Source: JACQCV01 sp964639675 (GTDB lineage Bacteria; Patescibacteriota; Minisyncoccia; Phycocordibacterales; UBA12445). From it: 14,306 nucleotides of DNA. Positions 7,570 to 13,408 of this stretch are shown piece by piece; the first letter of the stretch is position 1, and each line of letters starts with the position of its first letter. Where the stretch lies: NCBI GenBank assembly GCA_964639675.1, contig CAZXEK010000062.1, forward strand, positions 1-14,306, written 5' to 3'. The position numbers and the translations under genes are program-made. The notes beneath the pieces are model-generated. The model was not told where the DNA came from, ran no database searches, and was given only the letters and a program-made list of their open reading frames with translations.

Positions 7570-7739
7570 TTTTCACTATTGCTCTTATCGTGTGCAAGCA
7601 TGAAAAAAATTATGGCCAGTAGAACTCCAGACAGAATATAAAAAAGATCTTTCATGCCTCTTGGGAAACCTAAAAAGGGCAACAAAGCTACAAAGATAGA
7701 CAACGAAACTCCAAACCAGCTTTTCCACATCTTATTCAT
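7566..7739 (-). CDS. Small two-helix membrane protein (57 aa)
   Basis: A short reading frame fills the space between rsmI and the DUF4015 gene. It starts MNKMWKSWFG, has hydrophobic segments at about 10-25 and 33-48 separated by PRGMKD, and ends with a charged tail HDKSNSEK. Positive charge (KDL) in the loop and a polar C-terminus suggest a hairpin membrane protein. Its TGA overlaps the next ATG as ATGA, the same coupling used by other gene pairs here, which supports it being real. The start is ATG at 7739, with a second ATG at codon 4. No ribosome binding site is seen, but an extended -10 box lies directly upstream. No family is recognised. Confidence 0.7.
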   Translation of the reverse strand: MNKMWKSWFGVSLSIFVALLPFLGFPRGMKDLFYILSGVLLAIIFFMLAHDKSNSEK

Positions 7740-7745
7740 AAGATC

Positions 7746-7754
7746 ATTATACCA
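7746..7754 (-). promoter_or_regulatory. Extended -10 box giving a possibly leaderless transcript
   Basis: The minus strand reads TGGTATAAT, a perfect extended -10 element, ending six bases before the ATG at 7739. A start site at the usual spacing would fall on the A of that ATG, giving a leaderless mRNA for the 57-residue gene and DUF4015. No clear -35 box is seen, as expected for extended -10 promoters. A second TATAAT occurs 14 bases further upstream, inside the end of rsmI. Confidence 0.45.
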
Positions 7755-7756
7755 GA

Positions 7757-8446
7757 TTATAGCGCGGAAACAATGATAACAAATTCACCCCTCACCCTAT
7801 CTTGATTTTTGGCATAATAAGCAAGAAGCTCTTCGGCAGTAGCGATCTTTATCTCCTCATAAATCTTTGTAAGCTCCCGCCCTATGGCAATCTTTCTATC
7901 TGGTGAAAGAAGTCCCTTCAAAGACTCTAGGGTTTTAATAAAACGATGTGGAGACTCATAAAAAATAACCGTCCTCTTACTGTGTAAAATCTCTTGAAAA
8001 ATGGTCTGTCGACCTTTTTTGTGAGGCAAAAAACCAAGGAATAAAAAGTCAGACGAGGGGAAGCCCGTCGCTGACAGCACGGTAGTTAAAGCCGTCGCTC
8101 CGGGTATAGGAATAATAGAAACCAAATTATCCAACTCCTCTCTTATTTTAGATATCAAAAAAGAACCCGGATCAGAGATAGTTGGTGTACCAGCATCAGA
8201 AACCAAAGCCAAGCTTTTACCCCCTCTAAGCATCTCTATAATTTTATCAATCTTACTTAACTTACTTTGAGAATGATATGAAATGGTTGGCTTACTAATA
8301 CCGTACCTATCTAGAAGTTTCTTAGTAACTCTAGTATCCTCACATAAAATAAGATCGACACTCTTTAAAACATCTAGCGCCCGAAAAGTTATATCACTAA
8401 GATTTCCAATTGGGGTTGCGACAATGTAAAGATTAGATATATTCAT
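7757..8446 (-). CDS. rsmI: 16S rRNA (cytidine-1402-2'-O)-methyltransferase RsmI
   Basis: RsmI methylates the 2'-O of C1402 in 16S rRNA at the ribosomal P site, using S-adenosylmethionine. The family motifs appear in order: ATPIGNLSDIT (10-20), CEDTR (35-39), LVSDAGTPTISDPG (81-94), IPGATAL (114-120), ESPHR (164-168), GRELTK (189-194) and GEFVIIV (220-226). At 229 residues it ends right after the core tetrapyrrole-methylase-like fold and lacks the C-terminal extension of about 50 residues found in the E. coli enzyme (286 residues), a common shortening in small genomes. It starts 23 bases after the murC stop, with no obvious ribosome binding site, and is presumably co-transcribed with murDC. 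Confidence 0.96.
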   Translation of the reverse strand: MNISNLYIVATPIGNLSDITFRALDVLKSVDLILCEDTRVTKKLLDRYGISKPTISYHSQSKLSKIDKIIEMLRGGKSLALVSDAGTPTISDPGSFLISKIREELDNLVSIIPIPGATALTTVLSATGFPSSDFLFLGFLPHKKGRQTIFQEILHSKRTVIFYESPHRFIKTLESLKGLLSPDRKIAIGRELTKIYEEIKIATAEELLAYYAKNQDRVRGEFVIIVSAL

Positions 8447-8469
8447 CAGTTCTATTTAACACAATTACC

Positions 8470-9825
8470 CTACCGGGTCAAGGTATCAGAAATGGTCGTC
8501 ACATCTCCCGCACCCATTGTGATTATTACGTCCGGATGAAGAGAGGCCTGAACTAAAGATACCGCCTCCTCTTTATTTTTAACCACTGTCGCCTTTTTTA
8601 GATGGCCATTTTCTGTGCCAATATTTTTAACTATCTCATCTGCCAATAGATCCGAACTTATATCGAGATCCTCTTTCTCCCTAGCGGCATATATTGGTAA
8701 AAGGATCAATTCATCAGTATTAGAAAAACTTCGACCGAAATCTTTCAATAATGATCTCGTCCGACTGTACAAATGCGGCTGGAAAATGGTGACAATCCTT
8801 TTTTTATCTCCAAAAAAGTCCCGCGCGCCCTGAAGCGTAGCTCTAACCTCTGTCGGGTGGTGGGCATAGTCATCATAAACCACAACACCAGACCTCGTCT
8901 GACCTTTATATTCAAACCTACGCCAAGTACCAGAAAAGCTATTCAAAGAATTAATAGCCAACTGTTGATCTATCCCTAAAATCTTAGCTAGAGCCAAAGC
9001 CACCTTAGCATTCTCTAAATTATGCCCCCCAATCACCCGTAACTTTAACTTGGGAGTTGAACTCCCAAGTAGCCCAAGTAAAGAGTAGTCTATAATTTTA
9101 GATCTTACTTGCGATAAAATCGGCAGAACATTTTTATCTTTAAGATTAGTAACCAGAAAATCTTCCGGGCCTAATTTAGATACAAAATCGCTAAAGCCCT
9201 TCTGTACTCCTTGCAAGTCAGCGTAATAATCAAGATGGTCATCATCTATGTTGGTAACAATAATAATTTTCGGAGACAGATTTAAAAAAGACCTCTTATA
9301 CTCACAAGCTTCCACCACAAAATATCTACTCTTGCCAACAATAATGTTACTCCGATTATCACTTGTTGTAAGCGTAGTCGAAGAGTTCATAAGGCTACCA
9401 ACTATAACTGTCGGATCAAGACCAGCATCAACCATCATCTTACCTATCATTGCCGTTGTGGTCGTCTTGCCATGAGTACCGGATATTGCAATCGTAAATT
9501 TATCTTTTGAAATTAAGCCCAATATCTCTGGGTAAGTCAGGGTAAGAATCTTCCCTTTTTTAGCTCCAAGTAGTTCGGGATTATCTTCTGGAATAGCGAT
9601 CGTATATATTACCATATCGCAATTTTGAGGAATGTTGTCTAAATTATGGCCAATTGACACATGGACACCAATCTTTTTAAGTTCATCCGTAATAATAGAG
9701 CTCGATCTGTCAGAGCCGGAAACTTCCTTACCATTCATAAACATCATCCGTGCTATAGCCGAAATCCCAATACCACCTATACCTATAAAGTGCGCTGACT
9801 TAATTTTCTCAAAATCTAAAATCAT
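8470..9825 (-). CDS. murC: UDP-N-acetylmuramate--L-alanine ligase MurC
   Basis: MurC adds L-alanine to UDP-MurNAc, the first amino-acid step of peptidoglycan precursor synthesis, in the cytoplasm. The 451 residues show the N-terminal UDP-binding loop FIGIGGIGISAIA (13-25), the ATP-binding P-loop SGTHGKTTTT (115-124), VVEACEYKRSFL (170-181), NIDDDHLDYY (192-201), the GGHNLENA hinge (266-273), YDDYAHHPTE (317-326) and FQPHLYSRT (348-356). The Mur ligase middle and C-terminal domains are complete. Its ATG overlaps the murD stop (ATGA). The 23-base palindrome lies in the gene and is read as LLGSSTPK (252-259) in the segment just before the GGHN hinge, where other MurC proteins have a variable strand and loop. 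The core motifs are intact, so the enzyme is likely functional. Confidence 0.96.
   Translation of the reverse strand: MILDFEKIKSAHFIGIGGIGISAIARMMFMNGKEVSGSDRSSSIITDELKKIGVHVSIGHNLDNIPQNCDMVIYTIAIPEDNPELLGAKKGKILTLTYPEILGLISKDKFTIAISGTHGKTTTTAMIGKMMVDAGLDPTVIVGSLMNSSTTLTTSDNRSNIIVGKSRYFVVEACEYKRSFLNLSPKIIIVTNIDDDHLDYYADLQGVQKGFSDFVSKLGPEDFLVTNLKDKNVLPILSQVRSKIIDYSLLGLLGSSTPKLKLRVIGGHNLENAKVALALAKILGIDQQLAINSLNSFSGTWRRFEYKGQTRSGVVVYDDYAHHPTEVRATLQGARDFFGDKKRIVTIFQPHLYSRTRSLLKDFGRSFSNTDELILLPIYAAREKEDLDISSDLLADEIVKNIGTENGHLKKATVVKNKEEAVSLVQASLHPDVIITMGAGDVTTISDTLTR
9048..9070. repeat. 23-base palindrome inside murC
   Basis: A perfect copy of the palindrome with arm ACTTGGGAGTT, one centre base and the complementary arm. 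On the coding strand it is read CTT-GGG-AGT-TCA-ACT-CCC-AAG, giving LGSSTPK, a different frame from the copy in the GtrA-GT4 gene. A short echo, CCCAAGTA, follows immediately at 9073-9080. Confidence 0.9.
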
Positions 9826-11165
9826 GTTAATTTCTTAAACAAGTCCATGAACTGTTCCCCTCGGTCATACTCATTCTTAAATATCCCAAAACTAGCCGCG
9901 CCTGGAGATAATAAAATATTATCACCCTCCTTCAGAACTCCCCAAGCCATCTCAAGGGCCTCCTGCATAGAACTGGCGTTCTTAAAACACTTAAACTCTT
10001 CATCCCTTATTCTCAATTCTTTCCACATCTTCTCACTCGCCTCACCCTTAAATAATACGATCGCCTTACAATATTTCAGAACCTCCTTCATCATCTCTTG
10101 ATAGTTAAGCCACTTATCTGATCCTCCAGCCAGAAGAATAATATTACCGGGACTATTCAGAGACTTGAGAGCAGATATCACACCCTCAGGTGAAGTCGCG
10201 GTGGTATCGTTATAGTAGTTCACACCACGCTTCTTGCCGAGATATTCCAGTCTACCAGGGACGCCTTTAAAATTAGAAATCACATTCTTACTTATCTCGT
10301 CTGATACATCGAGATGTCTGGCCACAGCTAGAGCTAGCGCAGCATTCTCCCTATTGTGTTCACCTAAAAGTTTTATCTCCCAGTCAGCTGGCAAATTCGA
10401 AGCGACAACAAACTTTTGTTTTAGAGAATAACCTCTCTGTCTAGATATATAATCTGCCACCTGCTCCGATACAATTAAAACATCTCCGGCCTTTTGATTT
10501 TTAAAGATCGCTGTCTTATCTTTCCAATATATTTCTAAATCCCCCTGATAGTAGTTTAAATGGTCAGGAAAAAAAGTTGTAAAGACAGCGACCTCTGGAC
10601 TAATCTGATTTTCCGCGAAACTCTGAAGCTTCCACGAATCCAACTCCATTACCACGATATCGCCTTCTTTAACTACGTTGAGTAGTGGCAGCAGTGCAGT
10701 ATCTTGGACATTCCCACCCAAATAGACAGAATGATCCTGTTGACTGAAAGCGACTTTTAGAATTTCATAGATCAAATGGGTTACCGTGGTCTTGCCTCGG
10801 GTACCCGTCACTCCTACTGTCTTGATCTTAGGAGCGTTAGTGAGAAAGAGTGTCTCGTCAGACACCACAGACACACCGGAGGCTCTTGCCTCTTTTAGAT
10901 ATGGCGAATTAAGAGGCGTAAGAGCAGCACGAATAATAAAATCCCGGTTTCGAAAATCTTCCAAGCGATGCCGGCCTAAAACAAGCTCAAGCTTCGGAAA
11001 ACTCCTAGCAAGCTCTACTGCCTCTGGTAATTCAGCCGAACTCCTCAAATCTGTGCCGATCACGTCTGCCCCCTCTTGAAGTAAATATCGTGTATCTTTA
11101 AGCCCCCGCCCATTGGCATCAAGACCCATAACCGTAAACCTCTTACCCTTAAATCTAGAAGCCAT
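9822..11165 (-). CDS. murD: UDP-N-acetylmuramoylalanine--D-glutamate ligase MurD
   Basis: MurD adds D-glutamate to UDP-MurNAc-L-alanine, directly after MurC in the cytoplasmic peptidoglycan pathway. The 447 residues include an N-terminal Rossmann-like domain (MGLDANGRGLKDT, 13-25), the P-loop GVTGTRGKTT (118-127), a middle domain with ELDSWKLQSF (174-183), FFPDHLNYYQGDLEIYWKDK (198-217), which contains the lysine region that is carbamylated in the family, GEHNRENA (268-275), NDTTATSPEG (319-328) and the C-terminal MurD signature LSPGAASFGIFKNEYDRGEQF spread over 419-439. The signature separates it from MurC, MurE and MurF. The first gene of the envelope operon, it starts 18 bases after the last base of a TATAAT-like -10 box, with GGGGG close to the ATG serving as a poor binding site. 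Confidence 0.95.
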   Translation of the reverse strand: MASRFKGKRFTVMGLDANGRGLKDTRYLLQEGADVIGTDLRSSAELPEAVELARSFPKLELVLGRHRLEDFRNRDFIIRAALTPLNSPYLKEARASGVSVVSDETLFLTNAPKIKTVGVTGTRGKTTVTHLIYEILKVAFSQQDHSVYLGGNVQDTALLPLLNVVKEGDIVVMELDSWKLQSFAENQISPEVAVFTTFFPDHLNYYQGDLEIYWKDKTAIFKNQKAGDVLIVSEQVADYISRQRGYSLKQKFVVASNLPADWEIKLLGEHNRENAALALAVARHLDVSDEISKNVISNFKGVPGRLEYLGKKRGVNYYNDTTATSPEGVISALKSLNSPGNIILLAGGSDKWLNYQEMMKEVLKYCKAIVLFKGEASEKMWKELRIRDEEFKCFKNASSMQEALEMAWGVLKEGDNILLSPGAASFGIFKNEYDRGEQFMDLFKKLT

Positions 11166-11189
11166 TCCCCCATATTAACAAAAAATAGG

Positions 11190-11195
11190 ATTATA
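11190..11195 (-). promoter_or_regulatory. Probable -10 box of the murD operon
   Basis: A perfect TATAAT on the minus strand lies 24 bases before the murD ATG, at the edge of the repeat module. At 17-base spacing the -35 position (TTCGAA) falls inside the 25-base hairpin of the repeat and matches the consensus poorly. If used, the operon promoter borrows part of the repeat. Confidence 0.45.
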
Positions 11196-11203
11196 CAAAG
11201 TAC

Positions 11204-11289
11204 TCACATATGTTCGAAGACTCACTTCGTACATCTACTTGGGAGTTGAACTCCCAAGTGTTTGAATAGCCCTATCTCCCCAAATTATC
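11204..11289 (-). repeat. Repeat module copy 1: two hairpins plus GGGGAGATA motif
   Basis: Contains hairpin ATGTTCGAAG/CTTCGTACAT with five-base loop (11210-11234, one mismatch) and the perfect 23-base palindrome (11237-11259), followed by the TATCTCCCC motif. The same order recurs at 11859-11910, 12640-12730 and 13601-13690. It occupies the gap between murD and hicA-1, together with the adjacent LamG-tail remnant. Unlike the other copies it lacks the AAAAAGCAATAAAATGC left edge. Confidence 0.85.
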
Positions 11290-11360
11290 CACAATCAAAC
11301 ACTGCTGCCTGAAGCAGTCGAGAGCGTGCGGTTATAGATGCAGACGTCGCCGAGGGAGCT
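11290..11360 (-). pseudogene. LamG-protein gene tail remnant, copy 1
   Basis: The minus strand translates as LGDVCIYNRTLSTASGSSV followed by a stop, resembling the ...DDARIYNRALTAAEV... end of the LamG gene at 13680. Only about 20 codons survive and there is no start. Past LSTA it diverges from copies 2 and 4 but matches copy 3, so at least two tail types exist. It begins shortly after the hicA-1 stop codon. Confidence 0.6.
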
Positions 11361-11374
11361 GAGAAAAACTATTT

Positions 11375-11590
11375 TTATAAAAGCTCTTTAAACTCTTCGT
11401 CCGTAAGACCAACGTCTCGTATAATTTTCTTTAAGGTATAGGGATTCAAACGAGAATGTCGAGGAATTGTAATCTTTCTATTTCCATTTGTCATGCCTAT
11501 ATGCCTAGCTCCATGAGTTTTAGAAATCCAGAAACCTATCTTCTCAAATACCTTGACCGCACGATCTGAAGATAGATCAGTAAAAAGCAC
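11375..11590 (-). CDS. hicA: HicA-family mRNA interferase toxin, copy 1
   Basis: HicA toxins are small double-stranded-RNA-binding-fold proteins that cleave mRNA and are neutralised by HicB. The 71 residues follow the family layout: LSSDRAVKVFEKIGFWI (6-22), the active-site region HGARHIGM (26-33), TIPRHSRLNPYTLKKIIRDVGLTDEEF (41-67). Most HicA proteins carry GSH or GSHH at the active site; here it reads GARH, so the histidine is one place later (H30), as in some divergent members. The start is GTG at 11590, nine bases after the hicB-1 stop. Antitoxin is transcribed first, so the order is hicB-hicA. Confidence 0.85.
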   Translation of the reverse strand: MLFTDLSSDRAVKVFEKIGFWISKTHGARHIGMTNGNRKITIPRHSRLNPYTLKKIIRDVGLTDEEFKELL

Positions 11591-11599
11591 GAACTTTAT

Positions 11600-11800
11600 T
11601 TAAACAAAGGCTACATCAATCTCCTTGATTTCCGTCCCTACCAGTTCGTTCTTTTGCATTTCAAAATAAGTAAAAATAGCATCCTGTATGTTTGCTACTG
11701 CCTCTTTCTCAGAATCACCCTGACTATGACAACCCGGCAATGCTGGAACCGAAACATCATAGCCATATTCGGTTTTATGTAATGAGATCAAATATTTCAT
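11600..11800 (-). CDS. hicB: HicB-family antitoxin, copy 1
   Basis: A 66-residue HicB antitoxin with the partial RNase H-like fold: MKYLISLHKTEYGYDVSVPALPGC (1-24), then HSQGDSEKEAVANIQDAIFTYFE (25-47). This is the standard pattern of K/E-x-GY, LPGC and a helix with EA-NI-DAI. It lacks a C-terminal DNA-binding domain, so autoregulation by direct DNA binding is doubtful. The ATG at 11800 is chosen since the family starts at MKY; ATG at 11809 or TTG at 11818 would add a few residues. No good ribosome binding site is visible for any of these. It forms a toxin-antitoxin pair with the downstream hicA. Confidence 0.88.
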   Translation of the reverse strand: MKYLISLHKTEYGYDVSVPALPGCHSQGDSEKEAVANIQDAIFTYFEMQKNELVGTEIKEIDVAFV

Positions 11801-11822
11801 GCTATGCATAATAACCAAATTA

Positions 11823-11954
11823 ATCTAAAAAAGCAATAAAATGCGTACTTAGTCACATATGTTCGAAGACTCACTTCGTACATCTACTTGGGAGTTGAAC
11901 TCCCAAAGTGTTTTAATGGCCTTATCTCCCCACTGACCTTATCTCCCCACTCTG
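11823..11954 (-). repeat. Repeat module copy 2: two hairpins plus duplicated TATCTCCCC
   Basis: Left edge TCTAAAAAAGCAATAAAATG, then GCGTACTTAGTCAC, the 25-base hairpin (11859-11883), the 23-base palindrome with one extra A (11886-11909), and a 17-base tandem duplication around TTATCTCCCCACTGACC. The same order and the same duplication occur in copy 4. It lies between hicB-1 and the LamG-tail remnant. No promoter is obvious, but hicB-1 transcription must start in or upstream of it. Confidence 0.88.
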
Positions 11955-12069
11955 TACAATGCGACACCTCGGCAACCGAGAGCGTGCGGTTGCTTGCCCG
12001 TCCGAAGCTTTACTCGCCCGGCGTAGCCTTGGCGTAGCGAGGGCGAAGGCGAGTAGATGCGGGCGTCGC
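11955..12069 (-). pseudogene. LamG-protein gene tail remnant, copy 2, interrupted
   Basis: The minus strand starts directly after the hicA-2 stop with codons for DARIY, is broken by a 61-base palindromic insertion, then continues as NRTLSVAEVSHCT. The same tail, intact, ends the LamG gene at 13680. The join to hicA-2 is immediate, with no spacer. Confidence 0.65.
11993..12053. repeat. 61-base GC-rich palindromic insertion, copy A
   Basis: Runs from CTTGCCCGTCCGAAGC to GGGCGAAGGCGAG and includes the inverted repeat TACTCGCC/GGCGAGTA. It splits the LamG tail cleanly between GCGGTTG and TAGATG. Copy B at 13471-13531 differs at only a few bases and sits at the same point. It is far richer in G+C than its surroundings. 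Confidence 0.8.
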
Positions 12070-12318
12070 TTATTTATTATAGAAAAAATCCTTTACTTCA
12101 AGTGATTCTGGCATATATTCAGCCACCTGAATATAAATATCGTGCGGGGTGCCTTTAGCTATAGAGCTATGCATAGGAATCATGAGAGTTTGATTGAGAT
12201 CCAAAACAGTTCGGCGTAACTTACAATGACTGCCACGGATTTTGTAGACAGAAAAGTCATTTTGTTCTAGAAACTTTATAATTTCTTTCCCGGACAAATC
12301 TTTTAGCTTATTGGGCAT
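12070..12318 (-). CDS. hicA: HicA-family mRNA interferase toxin, copy 2
   Basis: An 82-residue HicA toxin. Residues 5-24 (LKDLSGKEIIKFLEQNDFSV) are the first helix and strand, followed by the canonical active-site motif KIRGSHCKLRR (26-36) with catalytic-type histidine H31, and LMIPMHSSIAKGTPHDIYIQVAEY (45-68). The ATG at 12318 is used; a TTG seven codons upstream would add MKYHVRL and is unlikely. It overlaps the hicB-2 stop by 11 bases, implying coupled translation. It is only distantly similar to copy 1, so the two pairs are separate acquisitions rather than a duplication. The stop codon abuts a LamG-tail remnant. Confidence 0.87.
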   Translation of the reverse strand: MPNKLKDLSGKEIIKFLEQNDFSVYKIRGSHCKLRRTVLDLNQTLMIPMHSSIAKGTPHDIYIQVAEYMPESLEVKDFFYNK

Positions 12319-12559
12319 AAGCCGTACGTGGTATTTCAAAATTTATCAACAACGATGGTTCCGCGGAAATACCTAAGGCGGCGGTATCCTCGTCTTCCAT
12401 ATAAAGCGCAGTGGCTTCGCGTATATTAATTTCTAACTCTGGTAATGTTTTTCCAAAGGTGAATATAGGAAAATCCGCTGCTTTAGCACAATAAACACCA
12501 TCCTCATCTTTCTTAATTATGAAATGTATGATACTTGACACATTTTTATTATATATCAT
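12308..12559 (-). CDS. hicB: HicB-family antitoxin, copy 2
   Basis: An 83-residue HicB-like antitoxin. SIIHFIIKKDEDGVYCAKAADFP (9-31) is the first beta hairpin and FGKTLPELEINIREATALYMED (35-56) the helix; these match the HicB fold although LPGC is replaced by DFPIFTFG. It ends in a short strand, LLINFEIP. No DNA-binding domain is present. The ATG at 12559 follows GAGCTAAA, a weak binding site. It is transcribed before its toxin, from a likely TATAAT promoter at 12600-12595. Confidence 0.85.
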   Translation of the reverse strand: MIYNKNVSSIIHFIIKKDEDGVYCAKAADFPIFTFGKTLPELEINIREATALYMEDEDTAALGISAEPSLLINFEIPRTAYAQ

Positions 12560-12594
12560 TTTAGCTCAACAAGATGCTCCACTGACATATCACA

Positions 12595-12600
12595 ATTATA
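12595..12600 (-). promoter_or_regulatory. Probable -10 box of hicBA-2
   Basis: TATAAT on the minus strand, 35 bases before the hicB-2 ATG, just outside the T-rich end of repeat module 3. TTGTTT at 16-base spacing could serve as a poor -35. Directly downstream GTGATATGTCAG is an imperfect inverted repeat that could be an operator, but this is only a guess. Confidence 0.4.
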
Positions 12601-12610
12601 CTCATTCTAA

Positions 12611-12737
12611 ACAAAAAAACAATGCGTACTTAGTCACATATGTTCGAAGACTCACTTCGTACATCTATTGGCGAGCATCGGCTTGGGAGTTGAACTCCCA
12701 AGTGTTTTAATGGCCTTATCTCCCCAAATTATCCACA
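12611..12737 (-). repeat. Repeat module copy 3 with a short insertion
   Basis: AACAATGCGTACTTAGTCAC, the 25-base hairpin (12640-12664), then about 14 extra bases (TTGGCGAGCATCGG) that displace the second palindrome (12682-12702, 21 bases), then the TATCTCCCC motif once. It matches copy 1 in the sequence after the motif (AAATTATCCACAATCAAAC). Confidence 0.85.
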
Positions 12738-12812
12738 ATCAAACACTGCTGCCTGAAGCAGTCGAGAACCTGCCCGCAATGCTTCGCAACGCGATAGCAG
12801 GCGAGCGCGCGA
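12738..12812 (-). pseudogene. LamG-protein gene tail remnant, copy 3, interrupted
   Basis: The higA stop TAA runs directly into AATCGCGCGCTC, the codons for NRAL of a LamG tail. A hairpin insertion follows (12769-12801, CCTGC...GCAGG), then TCGACTGCTTCAGGCAGCAG as in copy 1. So the join between higA and the tail is one or two bases wide. Confidence 0.5.
12769..12801. repeat. Short hairpin insertion in LamG tail copy 3
   Basis: CCTGC pairs with GCAGG, with inner CGC/GCG pairing around GCAATGCTTCGCAA. It has a G+C-rich composition and a similar CCTGCCCG start to the 61-base insertions at 11993 and 13471, but a different interior, so it is probably a related family. Confidence 0.55.
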
Positions 12813-13091
12813 TTACTCAAACGATATTCGTAAATTACTCCCGAGAGCCAAGGAAACCTTTTGCAAAAAAGCAACCGTCGGATTGTATCGCCCGGATTCA
12901 AGTCGAGCGATGGCTGATTGTGTAGTATGCGCGCGATCTGCAAGCTCAACCTGAGTATAACCCTTCTTAATCCTTTTCGCGATAATTGATTCAACTAACT
13001 CAAATTCCGGAGCGAGCAAATCATATTCTCTCTTTACTTCTTCGTCCTTTAGTAATTCCGCTTTAAATTTTTTAAATGATACCGTTTTCAT
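12813..13091 (-). CDS. higA: HigA-family antitoxin with XRE helix-turn-helix
   Basis: A 92-residue antitoxin. Residues 1-30 are a charged N-terminal segment that would wrap the toxin. Residues about 34-85 form the XRE/Cro-type helix-turn-helix: IIAKRIKKGYTQVELADRAH, then TTQSAIARLESGRYNPTVAF, then LQKVSLALG. It should both neutralise HigB and repress the operon. The ATG overlaps the higB stop (ATGA), giving the toxin-first order normal for higBA. The 3' end joins a LamG-tail remnant without spacing. Confidence 0.9.
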   Translation of the reverse strand: MKTVSFKKFKAELLKDEEVKREYDLLAPEFELVESIIAKRIKKGYTQVELADRAHTTQSAIARLESGRYNPTVAFLQKVSLALGSNLRISFE

Positions 13092-13408
13092 TTTTTTAGT
13101 ATAGCATATGCGTTATATTTATACAAGGCCAGCTCGACCTCCTTTCTTGGAGTTTTGTCACTTTTTTTAACGTAAGCATGCAAAATGATAGCCGTATCTT
13201 TATCGAAAAATGAATACAGAACTCTGGCCTCCTGCTTTCCCCTAATACGAAGCTCGAATATTTTATCCAATAGTTTTCTACTGTGTGGATACTCCAGACA
13301 ATTGCCAAATTTTTCCAACAGACCTACCAGTCGCACTACTTTCGCAATAGTACTTTTTTCCAGCGTTTTTATAAACTCCCTTACGTCATCCGTTATTTCG
13401 ACTTTCAT
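13088..13408 (-). CDS. higB: HigB-like toxin (RelE superfamily, Gp49 type)
   Basis: A 106-residue RelE/HigB-superfamily toxin of the phage Gp49-like type (PF05973), a ribosome-dependent mRNA interferase. Features: an N-terminal helix EFIKTLEKSTIAKVVRLVGLLEKFG (11-35), SRKLLDKIFELRIRGKQEARVLYSFFDK (43-70), and ILHAYVKKSDKTPRKEVELA (75-94), with the family's K-K-S-x-K-T-P stretch. The ATG at 13408 is chosen; longer in-frame starts read into the repeat and give low-complexity, arginine-rich nonsense. A LamG-tail stop codon lies only seven bases upstream (13418-13416), and the LYN codons of that tail contain a TATAAT, so the remnant may supply the promoter. It pairs with the overlapping higA. Confidence 0.9.
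   Translation of the reverse strand: MKVEITDDVREFIKTLEKSTIAKVVRLVGLLEKFGNCLEYPHSRKLLDKIFELRIRGKQEARVLYSFFDKDTAIILHAYVKKSDKTPRKEVELALYKYNAYAILKK

Noticed and set aside
7757..8446. rsmI as a truncated pseudogene
   Set aside because: It is shorter than the E. coli enzyme, but all core motifs are present and the frame ends just after the conserved GEFVIIV, as in other reduced genomes.
11237..11259. 23-base palindrome as a rho-independent terminator
   Set aside because: No T-run follows it on either strand in any copy, and two copies lie inside coding sequences that must be transcribed through.
11801..11818. TTG start for hicB-1 at 11818
   Set aside because: It adds MVIMHS before the family-typical MKY start and has no ribosome binding site; ATG at 11800 fits better.
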